Positions 52,184 to 62,456 are shown, numbered from the stretch's first letter. The stretch: DNA of 64,000 nucleotides from Pseudogemmobacter faecipullorum (GCF_020539525.1 NZ_JACDXX010000006.1:124001-188000), one strand, 5' to 3'. Notes: generated by a model from the letters alone, not told the origin. Made by a program: numbers and translations.

Positions 52184-52408
52184 TCAGTCCTGATCCGGTT
52201 GCGGGGCAGGGCCTGGCGCCGCTTCCCCCGAGCTCTGATCGCGTTTTGCGCTGTCGAGCGCGCGGGCGGATTGCTCGGCCCGCGCTTTCTCAAGATCTTT
52301 CTCAGCCTTCGTGCGGCCGAATTTCACTGCATTGGCGTCAGCCCTGGCGCGTTTCGCAACGCGGTCCTTTTCCTTGCGGAAGCGGTTCAGGCTGACGATT
52401 TCTGCCAT
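52184..52408 (-). CDS. DUF4169 family protein
   Basis: A 74-aa highly charged helical protein: MAEIVSLNRFRKEKDRVAKRARADANAVKFGRTKAEKDLEKARAE, then a Pro/Gln/Asp-rich tail. It lies 8 bp after fumC and 5 bp before the RHH gene on the same strand. Function unknown; the block is a conserved neighbourhood. Confidence 0.82.
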   Translation of the reverse strand: MAEIVSLNRFRKEKDRVAKRARADANAVKFGRTKAEKDLEKARAEQSARALDSAKRDQSSGEAAPGPAPQPDQD

Positions 52409-52416
52409 GGTGCTGA

Positions 52417-53811
52417 TCAGTCCTTCGGGCCGATCATATCCTCGGGCCGCACCACGCGGTCAAAGGTCTCGCCATCGACAAAGCCAAGCGCAATCGCCTC
52501 TTCGCGCAGAGTGGTGCCGTTCTTATGCGCGGTTTTGGCAACTTTGGTGGCATTGTCATAGCCGATGGTCGGGGCCAGAGCCGTCACCAGCATCAAGGAT
52601 TCCTTCATCAGCTTGTCGATGCGGGCCACATTGGCCTGGGTGCCGACCACCATATTATCGGTGAAGGACGAGGCCGCGTCACCGAGAAGCTGCATCGACT
52701 GCAGCACGTTATAGGACATCATCGGGTTATAGACGTTCAGCTCGAAATGGCCCTGCGACCCGGCAAAGCCGACAGCGGCGTCATTGCCCATGACATGGGC
52801 GCAGACCATGGTCAGCGCCTCGGCCTGGGTCGGGTTGACCTTGCCCGGCATGATCGAGGAGCCCGGCTCATTTTCCGGCAGGATCAGCTCGCCCAGACCC
52901 GAACGCGGGCCCGAACCCAAGAGACGCAGGTCATTGGCGATTTTGAACAAAGCGCCGGCCACGGTCTTCAGCGCGCCCGAGAACATCACCATCGCATCAT
53001 GTGCGGCCAGCGCTTCGAACTTGTTCGGAGCGGTGACAAAAGGCAGGCCGGTGATCGTGGCGATCTCGGCCGCGACGCGGGTGTCATAGCCCTTTTTGGT
53101 GTTCAGCCCGGTGCCGACAGCAGTGCCGCCCTGGGCCAGCTCATAGATATCGCCGAGGCACATTTTCACCCGGGCAATGCCTTTATCGACCTGGGTCGCA
53201 TAGCCCGAGAACTCCTGACCAAGGGTCAGGGGCGTTGCATCCTGGGTATGGGTGCGGCCGATCTTGATGATGTCTTTGAACTCATCCGATTTGGCCCAGA
53301 GCGCTTTTGACAGCTTTTCCAGACCCGGGATCAGCAGATCGCGGGCATGCATGCCGATGGCGACATGCATCGCGGTCGGGAAAGTGTCATTCGACGACTG
53401 ACCCATATTCACATGGTCATTCGGATGGACCGGTTTTTTCGAGCCCATCACCCCGCCGAGCATCTCAATCGCGCGGTTCGAGATCACTTCATTGGCGTTC
53501 ATATTCGACTGGGTGCCCGAGCCGGTCTGCCAGACCACCAGCGGGAAATTATCGTCGAATTTGCCCTCGATCACTTCCTGAGCGGCGGCCTGAATGGCTT
53601 TCGACAGCTCCGCATCGAGCTCGCCCTGGGCGGCATTGACGATGGCGGCGGCTTTCTTGATGACGCCGAGCGCGCGGATCACCGGAACCGGCTGCTTCTC
53701 CCAGCCAATCGGGAAATTGATGATCGAACGCTGGGTCTGTGCGCCCCAGTATTTATCGGCGGGAACCTCAAGCGGGCCAAAGCTGTCGGTTTCGGTGCGG
53801 GTCGCGGTCAT
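52417..53811 (-). CDS. fumC: Class II fumarate hydratase
   Basis: A 464-aa iron-independent fumarase of the TCA cycle. [15 protein letters not shown] near the start, [13 protein letters not shown] and the superfamily signature [11 protein letters not shown] are intact. ATG 53811 follows GGAGG by 5 nt. AGTATACT at 53870-53877 upstream may form part of the -10 region. Confidence 0.96.
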   Translation of the reverse strand: MTATRTETDSFGPLEVPADKYWGAQTQRSIINFPIGWEKQPVPVIRALGVIKKAAAIVNAAQGELDAELSKAIQAAAQEVIEGKFDDNFPLVVWQTGSGTQSNMNANEVISNRAIEMLGGVMGSKKPVHPNDHVNMGQSSNDTFPTAMHVAIGMHARDLLIPGLEKLSKALWAKSDEFKDIIKIGRTHTQDATPLTLGQEFSGYATQVDKGIARVKMCLGDIYELAQGGTAVGTGLNTKKGYDTRVAAEIATITGLPFVTAPNKFEALAAHDAMVMFSGALKTVAGALFKIANDLRLLGSGPRSGLGELILPENEPGSSIMPGKVNPTQAEALTMVCAHVMGNDAAVGFAGSQGHFELNVYNPMMSYNVLQSMQLLGDAASSFTDNMVVGTQANVARIDKLMKESLMLVTALAPTIGYDNATKVAKTAHKNGTTLREEAIALGFVDGETFDRVVRPEDMIGPKD

Positions 53812-53908
53812 AGAAGCCTCCTGCAAACTCTCGCGCCTGCTCTAGCGCAGCGCGGCAGGGGGGGCAATCAGTATACTATGGCATACATGGTGGCGGGGGA
53901 AGCAAGGC

Positions 53909-53954
53909 CGGGGGCCAGCCCCCGGACCCCCGGGATATTTGCACAAGGGGAAAG
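53909..53954 (+). repeat. Dispersed intergenic module, copy 3
   Basis: GGGGGCCAGCCCCC hairpin, then CCCCGGGATATTTGCACAAGGGGAAA. Same order as copies 1 and 2 but lacking the second hairpin and with a diverged right end. It lies between fumC and the PmtA-like gene. Confidence 0.6.
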
Positions 53955-54000
53955 GCTAAGGGCCACAGTGCTTGCGGAAGCGTCAGGCCTTGCGGGGGCG

Positions 54001-54582
54001 TCAGGCCTTTCGGAAACGGTAGACCCGGGCCGGGGGCAGATTGGCCCAGATTTTATGGCCCCGGTTCACCTTCAGCCCCAGCTCAGCGATCAGCCCGGGC
54101 GGCAGCGGCGGGCGCTGGCCATAGGTGAACTGCACATAGCTGCCGCGCGGGGCCAGAATGTCGAAAGCGGCGGTAACGATGGCCTCGCGGATCTCATCGG
54201 GCATCGACAGCAGCGGCAGGCCCGAGATCACGGCGCAGACCTTGCCCCTGATCAGGCGGGCGGCGGTCTCGGCCCCGGCCTGATGCACGGTCACGCCGGG
54301 GAATTTGCGGCGCAGATAGGGGACGAATTCATCATCCAGCTCGAACAGGGTCAGCTTTTCGGGCGGCAGGCCGCGGGCCAGCAGGGCTTCGGTAAAGCGG
54401 CCGGTGCCGGGGCCGAATTCGACCACCTGGCCCGAGCCCGGGCCAATCCCGAGGGTCATGGCGCGGGCGAGGGTACGCGATGAGGGGGCAATGGCCGAGA
54501 CCTGGCGCGGATTTCGCAGCAACCGGCGCCGGAACAGCGCCAGATCGCTTTCTGGCTGAAGGGCGCCGTTGCCGCCGGTCAT
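54001..54582 (-). CDS. Phospholipid N-methyltransferase, PmtA-like (rhizobial type)
   Basis: A 193-aa SAM-dependent methyltransferase: VVEFGPGTGRFTEALLARG is motif I and SGLPLLSMP the motif IV region, matching the Sinorhizobium-type PmtA that methylates phosphatidylethanolamine towards phosphatidylcholine. RRLLRNPRQVSAIAPSSRTLARAM at the N-terminus is also shared. It could equally be a related rRNA-dimethyltransferase-like enzyme of unknown acceptor. Its ATG overlaps the sspB stop as TGATG. Confidence 0.72.
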   Translation of the reverse strand: MTGGNGALQPESDLALFRRRLLRNPRQVSAIAPSSRTLARAMTLGIGPGSGQVVEFGPGTGRFTEALLARGLPPEKLTLFELDDEFVPYLRRKFPGVTVHQAGAETAARLIRGKVCAVISGLPLLSMPDEIREAIVTAAFDILAPRGSYVQFTYGQRPPLPPGLIAELGLKVNRGHKIWANLPPARVYRFRKA

Positions 54583-55076
54583 CAGGTCTTGCGGAACTGA
54601 TCGAGGCTGACAACCTCTGCCTTGCGCGGGCCGGGATCCTCGCCGCTGCCGGGCTGATCCCCGGCCTCTGCGGCGCTCTCTTCTCCGGCCTCGTCTTCCT
54701 CCTCGTCTTCCTCATCCTCATCGGACTGGCTTTCAAAGCGCAGGCCGAATTCGACCGAAGGATCAACAAAGGTACGCACAGCATCGAAGGGGATCACCAG
54801 CGGCTCGGGCGCATTGCCGAAGTTGAGCGTGATCGAGAAGCCATCCTCAGTCACCTCAAGCCCGGAATACCAGTGCTGCAGTACCACCGTCATTTCCTCG
54901 GGATAGCGCTCGCGCAGCCAGTCGGCGATCGCCACATCGGGATGGGTGGTGTCAAAGGTGATGAAGAAGTGATGTGCGCCCGGCAGGCCATGGGCGGCGA
55001 CATCTTCCAGAACCGAGCGGATCAGACCGCGCATGGCCCTGTGCATCAGATTTCCATAGTCGATTGCGCGTGTCAT
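54582..55076 (-). CDS. sspB: SspB family ClpXP adaptor
   Basis: A 164-aa adaptor: N-terminal domain (IDYGNLMHRAMRGLIRSVLEDVAAHGLPGAHHFFITFDT..HPDV) binding substrate tags, an acidic linker (DEDEEDEEEDEAGEE, about residues 115-135), and a C-terminal AEVVSLDQFRKT motif that docks onto ClpX. GAGG precedes ATG 55076. It lies upstream of the PmtA-like gene in one transcription unit. Confidence 0.9.
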   Translation of the reverse strand: MTRAIDYGNLMHRAMRGLIRSVLEDVAAHGLPGAHHFFITFDTTHPDVAIADWLRERYPEEMTVVLQHWYSGLEVTEDGFSITLNFGNAPEPLVIPFDAVRTFVDPSVEFGLRFESQSDEDEEDEEEDEAGEESAAEAGDQPGSGEDPGPRKAEVVSLDQFRKT

Positions 55077-55487
55077 CCGGATCCTCGCCGTTTTCCTGGT
55101 CAGCATAGGGGATTTGGCGCTCAAGAAAAGAGCCAGGCCAGAGCTTGCAGTATGATTAAACCTTCTGGCCTGAATTATAGAAAATTCCCCGGGATGCAAC
55201 TGTCCCCCGCCCGCTGCCGCATCGGGCTGCCGCAGCGGGCGGGGGGCCGGATCACCGCGCAGGCGGGCAGGGCCGCCGGGAATCATCCCGGGCGCGGTCC
55301 GGGCGCGGTCTGGGTGGGCCGGTCCGGGCCCTCTGCCCCCCGGGCCCTTGCGCGCATTCAGCGCGGAGAAGCAGCCACACCCCGGGCTTTCCTGGTGCAT
55401 GGGGCAAGAAAGCTGTTCGTACCGGGCCGGGTTTCCGCTACCTCTCATCTGCCCTGCGAAAAAATGGCCGCGGCCCGGGATCTGACG

Positions 55488-56507
55488 ATGACCGCATCTA
55501 CCCGCCTCTTTTACTTTGCGAATGACGAGCCCGGATGGATGCCGGTCAGTCATATGGTGCGTCTTGCCGCCCGGCTGCTCGAGGCGCAGCAGCTCGATCT
55601 TGCCGGGCCCGGGCCCGGATGGCCGGGCCGGCTGCGCGCCACCCTGTTGCGGCCCGGGCGGGGCGGGCAGGGCGGCGATATCTATATTCTGCGCTCGCCC
55701 GCCGAGCTGCCGCTGGTCTTTGCCCATCCGCAGTTTGCCGCGCCGCGCCGCTTCCGGGCCCTGTGGATCATCGATAGTTTCTGGACCGATATGCTGATGC
55801 GCCCGGTCCGGCATATGCTGTCGAAATTTGATCTGGTGGCCTATATGCGCAAAGGCGATGGCCCGGAGTATCAGGCGCTCTGCGGGGCGCGGGCGCGGTT
55901 CCTTGGCTGGGGGGCGGATGTGCTGGATCTGGGCTCGGGCGCCGCAGAGCGGCCGATTGATGTGCTGCGCATCGGCCGCCAGCCTGAGGCCTGGGATGAT
56001 GATGCCCGCACCGCTGCCGCCTGTGCCGCCCGGGGCCTGACCTTCCATGGCCGCCCGCCGTTTCCGGCCCGGGCCGAGGGCCAGCAACAGGCGCTGATGG
56101 CAGATTGGTATGGCCAGAGCAAATTTGTCATCGCCCATTCCAATCTCGCTGCGCCCGCGCCCTATACCCATCCGACGCGCGAATATATCACCGCGCGCTG
56201 GACCGATGCGATTGCCTGCGGCGCGACCATTGCCGGGGCCCAGCCCAAAAGCGATCTGAGCCTGGTCAGCTGGCCAGGCGCTGTGCTCGATACCGGGGCG
56301 ATTGATCTCGAGCGCAATCTTGATCAGATCGCAGAGGCGCTGCGCGGCTGGAGCCCGGCCAGGGCGGCGGAAAACCACCGCCAGGCGCTGCGCCATCTGG
56401 ACTGGCGCTGGCGTCTGCGCGATCTGGCCCGGGCGCTTGACTGCGGCACGCCGGGGCTTCAGGCCGAGCTGACCCGGCTCGAGGCCCGGCTCAGCGCCGC
56501 CGCCTGA
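55488..56507 (+). CDS. Putative glycosyltransferase (GT-B like)
   Basis: A 339-aa protein with an N-terminal Rossmann-like half and a C-terminal region WYGQSKFVIAHSNLAAPAPYTHPTREYITARWTDAIACGATIAG, resembling the sugar-nucleotide side of group 1 glycosyltransferases (E/T-A-R-x-x-D-A-x-A-C-G-x-x pattern). The acceptor is unknown and no capsule or LPS cluster is nearby. Start uncertain: ATG 55488 (TASTRLFYFAND) is chosen; ATG 55464 is in frame. No clear ribosome-binding site. Confidence 0.6.
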   Translation: MTASTRLFYFANDEPGWMPVSHMVRLAARLLEAQQLDLAGPGPGWPGRLRATLLRPGRGGQGGDIYILRSPAELPLVFAHPQFAAPRRFRALWIIDSFWTDMLMRPVRHMLSKFDLVAYMRKGDGPEYQALCGARARFLGWGADVLDLGSGAAERPIDVLRIGRQPEAWDDDARTAAACAARGLTFHGRPPFPARAEGQQQALMADWYGQSKFVIAHSNLAAPAPYTHPTREYITARWTDAIACGATIAGAQPKSDLSLVSWPGAVLDTGAIDLERNLDQIAEALRGWSPARAAENHRQALRHLDWRWRLRDLARALDCGTPGLQAELTRLEARLSAAA

Positions 56508-57267
56508 GGCCTGTGCCGGCCTGGCCCGCCACAATGCGCAGCGCCAGGGGATGTTTGCGCAGATCTCCGCCCCGGACGACAGGGGTGATTCGCCGCAAGC
56601 CCCGGCAAGGCCGTTTCTTCTTTCGCAACAGCCACTGCATCCAGGCGAGATTGACGCTGATCACGCAACAGAATGTTGCAGGGCCTTTGCTGAGGCGGAT
56701 CGGTTGATGGCACCAGGATCGCGCGGCAGGGCCGGCTGGATTGATGCCGGTCAGGGAACAGAAGCGCGGCAGCTCATGGCGGGGAATTCAGGGTTGCTTA
56801 TGATTTGATTGTATAATTATTCGCCTGCTGCGGGTGGATTACCGGGCTTTCGTGAAACCCTGAACCGTGGATATGCCTTTTTATTGCCATAATTTAGCGG
56901 GGCCCTGGTCAGGGATTACGTAACCTCTGCCCTATTCCTGCCGTTTTTCACTTCCCACCGCCGGGCCGGAGCGGTAGATGTTTAACGTCAGCTTAAGACG
57001 TATAGGCCGTGGGGGCGGTCGTATGTTGGTGGGCGTCTCAATTCAGACGCGATGGGCTACGAGTGTGCTGCTGTTCCGGTCGTCCGGTGTTTCGATTTTT
57101 CGAAGCGGCTTTTATGAGCCGGCATCCCCTCATCCCAGACACCTCCATCCGGCGGGTCGCACGGTTCCGTGCGCGGATCCGTTGCATTGATCGGCTCCGG
57201 CTCAGTCCGGGCGCAGAAATGGGATGGAGCTGCGGAGCACCGCGGGTCATTTTGACGAGGGATTATA
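56508..57267. other. 760-bp gene-free region upstream of the RTX-Hint gene
   Basis: No credible coding frame. Positions 56790-56910 are AT-rich and contain TATAAT at 56812-56817 without a good -35. A TTAA-N7-TTAA box is at 56982-56996 and overlaps an ACGTC/GACGT inverted repeat (56985-56989 / 56997-57001). A hairpin GCGTCT (57033-57038) / AGACGC (57045-57050) follows. This looks like a long regulated leader. Confidence 0.55.
56982..56996. promoter_or_regulatory. Perfect CtrA-type box TTAA-N7-TTAA upstream of the RTX-Hint gene
   Basis: TTAA (56982-56985), CGTCAGC, TTAA (56993-56996): full consensus, including the TTAAC form. It is 272 bp upstream of the RTX gene start. It is the only other such site that I found in the window besides that of the GTA operon. 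Confidence 0.55.
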
Positions 57268-59748
57268 ATGCCGGTTTTCACGCTTTTCAGTTTCGAACAG
57301 GCAACCACAGATTATATCCGTGATGAGGCCCTGGGGAATGGACCGCAGGACGGCTACCTCTATGGTGATGCTTCGGCCGGGGGCGGCGCGCTGACGCTGA
57401 ACGGCACCACCGCCTATGCCAAGATCTTCCCGGTGCTTGAGCTGCAGATGAACCAGGGCACGATGGGGCTGAACTTTACCCCGGCCGGGCTGCCCGCGAG
57501 CGGCAATCAGACCGTGGCCTCGCGCGATAATGCCGGGCTGAATGAGGGCAGCCTCAGGGTTGAGATCACCCCGGATGGCCGGGTGGTGATCACCCATGAG
57601 GGCGAGGGCAGCGAAACCGTTTTCTCGACCGGGGCGGGCTTCTTCGGCCCCGGCGATGAAATCAGCCTCAGCTATGCCTGGGACAGCGATGGCCCGGGCG
57701 GGCTGAGCATTGTCAACACCAGTTCCGGCCTGACCCATAGCGAGGCGGTCCCGGCCGGGCTGACCACGGAAATGGCCGGCTATGGCCAGCCCTGGGTGCT
57801 GGGCGCGGGTCAGAGCACCGCGACCGGCCCGGAAAATCCGGCGATCACCGATTACTTCCAGGGCACAATCAGCCATTTCTCGCTGTCTGATACGGTGGAT
57901 CACCCCATCCCGGGCGGGCGTGACGGCATTGTCTATGGCACGCCGGGTGATGATCTGATCGATCACAGCTATATCGACAGCGATGGCGACCGTATCGACA
58001 GCGATGATGCGCTGATCCCGGGCGACGCTCCGAATGACGACCGGGTTTATGCCGGTGACGGCAATGATACGGTGCGCGCGGGCGAGGGCGATGATACCGT
58101 CTTTGGCGGTCACGGCGATGACCTGATCTATGGCGGCAATGGCGATGATCTGCTGCATGGCGATCAGGGCAATGACACGATCTATGGTGGCATTGGCAAT
58201 GACACCGTCTATGGCGGGGATGGCGATGATCTGATCGACACTTCCGGCCCGGTCACCGCTTTGCCCGATATTGACTACCCGGGCTATTACCCTGCTGATG
58301 CCACTCCCGATGATGACCGCGATCTGGTCTATGGCGGCGCGGGCAATGATACGATCCGCACCGGCGATGATGCCGATACCATCTATGGCGGGGCCGGCGA
58401 TGACCGGATCGACAGCGGCATTGACGCCGATCTGGTCTATGGCGGTGACGGCAATGACACGCTGATCGGCGGCGAGGGCGCGGATACGCTCTATGGCGGC
58501 GATGGCAATGATCTGATCTATGGCGGGCTGGATGACAGCATCGGCGAGGCGCTGGATATTCCCGATGACCGCGACCTGCGTCCCGACAATAACACCGATC
58601 TGATTTATGGCGGTGCGGGCAATGACACGATCTATGGCCGCGATGATAATGACACGATCTACGGCGGTGCCGGCAATGATCTGATCTTTGGCGGCATCGA
58701 CAATGATCAGCTGTTTGGCGGCGGTGGCAATGATACGCTGAACGGCGATGACGGCGATGACATCCTGCATGGCGAGGGCGGCAATGATCTGCTGAACGGT
58801 GGCGCGGGCGATGACACGCTCTACGGCGGCAATGGCGCAGATACGATCCATGGCGGCGCCGGCGCCAATGTCGCCTATGGCGGCGCGGGTGCCGATCTGA
58901 TCAATGTCTCCGGTACGGGCGATACCGTCTTTGGCGGAGCCGACCGTGATACCATCATCATCGAGACCCAGGGCGCCGGGATTGGCAGCTATATCGACGG
59001 CAATGAGGAGGGCGATGATTACGACACGCTCGACCTCACCGGCGCTGGTCCGCTGCGCATTGATTACGATCCGGAAAATGCCGAGAATGGCCGCGTTCAT
59101 TTCCTCGACAGCGATGGCAATGAGGTCGGCCATCTCGATTTCCGCAATATCGAGAATGTCATCCCCTGCTTCACCCCCGGCACGCTGATCGCGACGCCGC
59201 GCGGTGAGGTTCTGGTCGAGGAACTGCGTGCCGGTGACCGGGTGATCACCCGCGACAATGGCATTCAGGAAATCCGCTGGGTCGGGGAAAAGCCGCTGAC
59301 CGGCCAGGAACTGGCACAGAACCGGCATCTGCAGCCGATCCTGATCAAAGCGCATAGCCTTGGCCATGGCCTGCCCGAGCGCGATATGCTGGTCTCGCCG
59401 AACCACCGGATTCTGGTCGCCAATGACCGCACCCAGCTTTACTTCGATGAGCATGAGGTGCTGGTGGCGGCGAAACATCTGATCGGCGCGCCGGGCATTC
59501 AGCAGATCACCTCGGTCGGCACCAGCTATATCCACTTCATGTGCGACCGCCATGAGGTTGTGCTGTCCGACGGGGCCTGGACCGAGAGCTTCCAGCCCGG
59601 CGATTACACGCTGAAAGGCATGGGCAATTCGCAGCGCAGCGAAATTTTCGAGCTGTTCCCCGAGCTGCAGACCGAGGCCGGGCTGCAGGGCTATCAGGCG
59701 GCGCGGCGCACGCTGAAAAAACACGAGGCGCGCCTGCTGTCGCGCTGA
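57268..59748 (+). CDS. RTX (haemolysin-type Ca-binding) protein with C-terminal Hint domain
   Basis: An 826-aa protein without an N-terminal signal peptide. Residues 1 to ~210 form a LamG/concanavalin-like beta domain. About residues 213-590 hold roughly 25 glycine/aspartate nonapeptides ([11 protein letters not shown] type), the calcium-binding beta-roll of type I secreted proteins. A Hint_2 domain begins at Cys634 ([24 protein letters not shown]) with VSPNHRILV and [11 protein letters not shown]-like blocks and ends near residue 785. Export would need a type I secretion system not present here. Hint domains can self-cleave; whether this one does is unknown. The last RTX/Hint arrangement is common in Rhodobacteraceae. 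Confidence 0.9.
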   Translation: MPVFTLFSFEQATTDYIRDEALGNGPQDGYLYGDASAGGGALTLNGTTAYAKIFPVLELQMNQGTMGLNFTPAGLPASGNQTVASRDNAGLNEGSLRVEITPDGRVVITHEGEGSETVFSTGAGFFGPGDEISLSYAWDSDGPGGLSIVNTSSGLTHSEAVPAGLTTEMAGYGQPWVLGAGQSTATGPENPAITDYFQGTISHFSLSDTVDHPIPGGRDGIVYGTPGDDLIDHSYIDSDGDRIDSDDALIPGDAPNDDRVYAGDGNDTVRAGEGDDTVFGGHGDDLIYGGNGDDLLHGDQGNDTIYGGIGNDTVYGGDGDDLIDTSGPVTALPDIDYPGYYPADATPDDDRDLVYGGAGNDTIRTGDDADTIYGGAGDDRIDSGIDADLVYGGDGNDTLIGGEGADTLYGGDGNDLIYGGLDDSIGEALDIPDDRDLRPDNNTDLIYGGAGNDTIYGRDDNDTIYGGAGNDLIFGGIDNDQLFGGGGNDTLNGDDGDDILHGEGGNDLLNGGAGDDTLYGGNGADTIHGGAGANVAYGGAGADLINVSGTGDTVFGGADRDTIIIETQGAGIGSYIDGNEEGDDYDTLDLTGAGPLRIDYDPENAENGRVHFLDSDGNEVGHLDFRNIENVIPCFTPGTLIATPRGEVLVEELRAGDRVITRDNGIQEIRWVGEKPLTGQELAQNRHLQPILIKAHSLGHGLPERDMLVSPNHRILVANDRTQLYFDEHEVLVAAKHLIGAPGIQQITSVGTSYIHFMCDRHEVVLSDGAWTESFQPGDYTLKGMGNSQRSEIFELFPELQTEAGLQGYQAARRTLKKHEARLLSR

Positions 59749-59807
59749 TCTGCGCGGATTATACCAGTTATGCAGCGAACCCCCGGCACCAGGTCAGGGG
59801 CGAGAGG

Positions 59808-59836
59808 AAAGGGGCTCCGCAAGGGGCCCCTTTTTT
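59808..59836 (+). terminator. Intrinsic terminator after the RTX-Hint gene
   Basis: AAAGGGGC (59808-59815), 10-nt loop, GCCCCTTT (59826-59833), T run to 59836. Confidence 0.88.
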
Positions 59837-59867
59837 GTTTCATGGCACCGCCCCCGCGCGGGCACGG

Positions 59868-59895
59868 AAAAAAAAGCCGGGGAAAGCCCCCCGGC
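59868..59895 (-). terminator. Intrinsic terminator of the dimethylglycine dehydrogenase-like gene
   Basis: On the minus strand GCCGGGG (59895-59889), loop, CCCCGGC (59882-59876), then eight T (complement of 59868-59875). Confidence 0.88.
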
Positions 59896-59918
59896 CTTTG
59901 AGGCTGCTCTGCCGGTGA

Positions 59919-62339
59919 TCAGCCGCGCATCCTGCCGCCGTCATCCCAGATCGGGGCGAGATGGATGCGGGCCGGGCGGCGTTGGCCGAGGATCTCTACC
60001 TCGAGCGCGAGGCCGTCCTGCACCTTATCGGCGGGGATGAAACCCTGCGCCACCGAGAGGCCGGTCCAGTGCGAATAGCCGCCCGAGCTGCACCAGCCGA
60101 TCACTTCACCCTCAAGCCAGACCGGCTCCCAGGCCACGACATCGGCCGCATCAGCCTCAATCACCATCGGCACCAGGCGGCGTTTCGGCCCCTCGGCACG
60201 TTCGGCGAGGCAGTGGCCCTTGCCGATCCAGTCGGCGGGCTTGTTCCAGTCGATGAAACGGTCAAGCCCGGTCTCACCCGGGGTGTAATCGGGCGAGAAC
60301 TCGCGCCCCCAGGAGCCGAACCATTTATCAAGACGCAGGCTCATCATCGCCCGCATACCGAATGGGGTGATGCCGAGATCGGCCCCGGCCGCCATCAGCC
60401 GGTCCCAGAGCGGACGCACCGCCATCTGATCGCAGAAAATCTCATAGCCAAGATCGGCGGTATAGCTGACGCGCTGCACGAGGCAATTGGCCATGCCGAT
60501 GGTCAGGGCTTTGACATCCATGAATTTAAAGGCTTCGGCGCTGACATCGGCGCGGGTCACCCGCGCCAGCAGCGCGCGCGCTTTTGGCCCGGCAATGGTA
60601 AAGCCCGAGCGGTTGTCCGAGATATTCTCAACCCTCACCCCCTCGGCAGCATGGGCCTCAAACCAGCGCATATGCCAGGCCTGGGCGCCATAGCTGGCGG
60701 TCAGCTGGAAGCGGGCTTCCGTCAGACAGGAGACGGTGAAATCGCCGATGATCTTCCCCGAAGGCGCCAGCATCGGCGTCAGCGAAATCCGCCCTGGTTT
60801 CGGGATCCGCCCCGCCATGATCCGGTCGAGCCAGGCCCGGGCGCCGTCGCCCGTGACCAGATATTTACCGAAATTCTGCAGCTCATTGATGCCGACGCCG
60901 CTGCGCAGGCCTTTCACCTCACGCGCTGTCGCCTCCCAGGCGTTGGATCGGCGGAAGGTCGGGGTCTCAACCCGCGCCTCGCCGGGAAGGGCGAAATAAT
61001 TCACCACCTCCAGCCCGTATTGCTGGCCCCAGACCGCGCCCATTTTGTCGAAAACATCATACATCGGCGTGGTGCGGCAGGGGCGGGCGGCCGGGCGCTC
61101 TTCATTGGGGTAAGAGACGTTGAACCGCATCTGATAGTTTTCAATGACTTTCGGCACGGTATAGCCGGGCGAGATCCAGGGGCCGAAACGCGCCACGTCA
61201 AAGCCGCGCGGATCACGCTCCACCTCGCCCAGGATCATCCATTGCGCCAGCGCCAGCCCCATGCCGCCGCCCTGGCTGAACCCGGCCATTACCCCGCAGG
61301 CCGACCAGTAATTCTTCAGCCCCGGCACCGGGCCGATCAGCGGATTGCCATCGGGGGCAAAGGTGAAGGGGCCATGGATCACCCGTTTGACGCCCGAACG
61401 CTCCAGCACCGGGAAGCGTTTCCAGGCGAAGGCGACGCTGTCGGCAATCTTGTCGTAATTCTCGTTCAGCAGCTCATGGCCGAAGGTCCAGGGCGTGCCG
61501 TCCAGCGCCCAGGGCTCGCAGGGTTTTTCATAAAAACCGATGCAGAGCCCCCGGCCTTCCTGGCGCAGATAGCTTTCGCCGCCCGGATCCATCACATGCG
61601 GGAATTCGCGGCCCTGTTTCAGAAGCTCCATGATCTCGGGAATGTCTTCAGTGACCAGATACTGATGCGCCATCGGCAGCAGCGGCAGATAGACCCCGGC
61701 CATGGCGCCGACCTCGCGCGCCCAGAGGCCAGCGGCATTGACCAGATGCTCGCAGGTGACAGTGCCTTTCTCGGTCACCACCTCCCAGCCCTCGCGCGTG
61801 GGGCGGGTCTCCAGCACCCGGTTGTGCAGCACGATCTCGGCCCCGGCCATCCGCGCTGCCTTTGCATAGGCATGGGTGGTCCCCGAAGGGTCGAGATGGC
61901 CATCAAGCGGATCGTAAAGTCCGCCAAGAATGCCGTCGAGATTTACCATGCCATCGGTGCGCTCGGCGATTTCGGCGGGCGAGAGGATCTCGGTATCAAG
62001 GCCCATATAGCGATGTTTGGCCCGCTCGGCCTTCAGCTGCTCGAACCGGGCCGGGTTATCGGCGAGGGTGATGCCGCCGACATGATGCAGCCCGCAGCTC
62101 AGTCCGGTGATCGCCTCCAGCTCTTTATAGAGCCGGATCGTATAGCCCTGCAGCGCCGCCATATTGGTGTCGCCGTTCATGGTGTGAAAGCCGCCTGCTG
62201 CATGCCAGGTCGAGCCCGAGGTCAGCTCGGAGCGCTCGATCAGCATCACATCGGACCAGCCGAGTTTGGTGAGGTGATACAGCACCGAGCAGCCGACAAC
62301 GCCGCCACCGATGACCACTACGCGGGTATGGGATTTCAT
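59919..62339 (-). CDS. FAD-dependent dimethylglycine/sarcosine dehydrogenase-like protein (DAO + GcvT domains)
   Basis: An 806-aa two-part enzyme. The N-terminal half is a DAO-type flavoprotein (VVVIGGGVVGCSVLYHLTKLG with the GxGxxG dinucleotide motif, SGSTWHAAGG where the FAD-linking His is found in this family). The C-terminal half is a GcvT-like folate domain (..GIGMANCLVQRVSYTADLGYEI, WIGKGHCLAERAEG). Such enzymes oxidatively demethylate dimethylglycine or sarcosine, passing the one-carbon unit to tetrahydrofolate. The true substrate cannot be fixed. GGAG lies 8 nt before ATG 62339. It follows livH-livM on the same strand. Confidence 0.88.
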   Translation of the reverse strand: MKSHTRVVVIGGGVVGCSVLYHLTKLGWSDVMLIERSELTSGSTWHAAGGFHTMNGDTNMAALQGYTIRLYKELEAITGLSCGLHHVGGITLADNPARFEQLKAERAKHRYMGLDTEILSPAEIAERTDGMVNLDGILGGLYDPLDGHLDPSGTTHAYAKAARMAGAEIVLHNRVLETRPTREGWEVVTEKGTVTCEHLVNAAGLWAREVGAMAGVYLPLLPMAHQYLVTEDIPEIMELLKQGREFPHVMDPGGESYLRQEGRGLCIGFYEKPCEPWALDGTPWTFGHELLNENYDKIADSVAFAWKRFPVLERSGVKRVIHGPFTFAPDGNPLIGPVPGLKNYWSACGVMAGFSQGGGMGLALAQWMILGEVERDPRGFDVARFGPWISPGYTVPKVIENYQMRFNVSYPNEERPAARPCRTTPMYDVFDKMGAVWGQQYGLEVVNYFALPGEARVETPTFRRSNAWEATAREVKGLRSGVGINELQNFGKYLVTGDGARAWLDRIMAGRIPKPGRISLTPMLAPSGKIIGDFTVSCLTEARFQLTASYGAQAWHMRWFEAHAAEGVRVENISDNRSGFTIAGPKARALLARVTRADVSAEAFKFMDVKALTIGMANCLVQRVSYTADLGYEIFCDQMAVRPLWDRLMAAGADLGITPFGMRAMMSLRLDKWFGSWGREFSPDYTPGETGLDRFIDWNKPADWIGKGHCLAERAEGPKRRLVPMVIEADAADVVAWEPVWLEGEVIGWCSSGGYSHWTGLSVAQGFIPADKVQDGLALEVEILGQRRPARIHLAPIWDDGGRMRG

Positions 62340-62406
62340 CCGTTCACTCCGGCAGATCTGAGGGGTTGGTGTCTCAGAGTGAGCCGGAACGCCTGGCAAA
62401 GGCAGG

Positions 62407-62438
62407 CCCGTTCGCGACCGGTGAGGGTCGCAAACGGG
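62407..62438 (-). other. Hairpin between livM and the dehydrogenase-like gene
   Basis: Thirteen-base arms (62407-62419 and 62426-62438) with one mismatch and a 6-nt loop, without a T run. It may stabilise or attenuate the transcript between the two genes. Confidence 0.5.
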
Positions 62439-62456
62439 GAGAGAGCGGCCCCGGGG

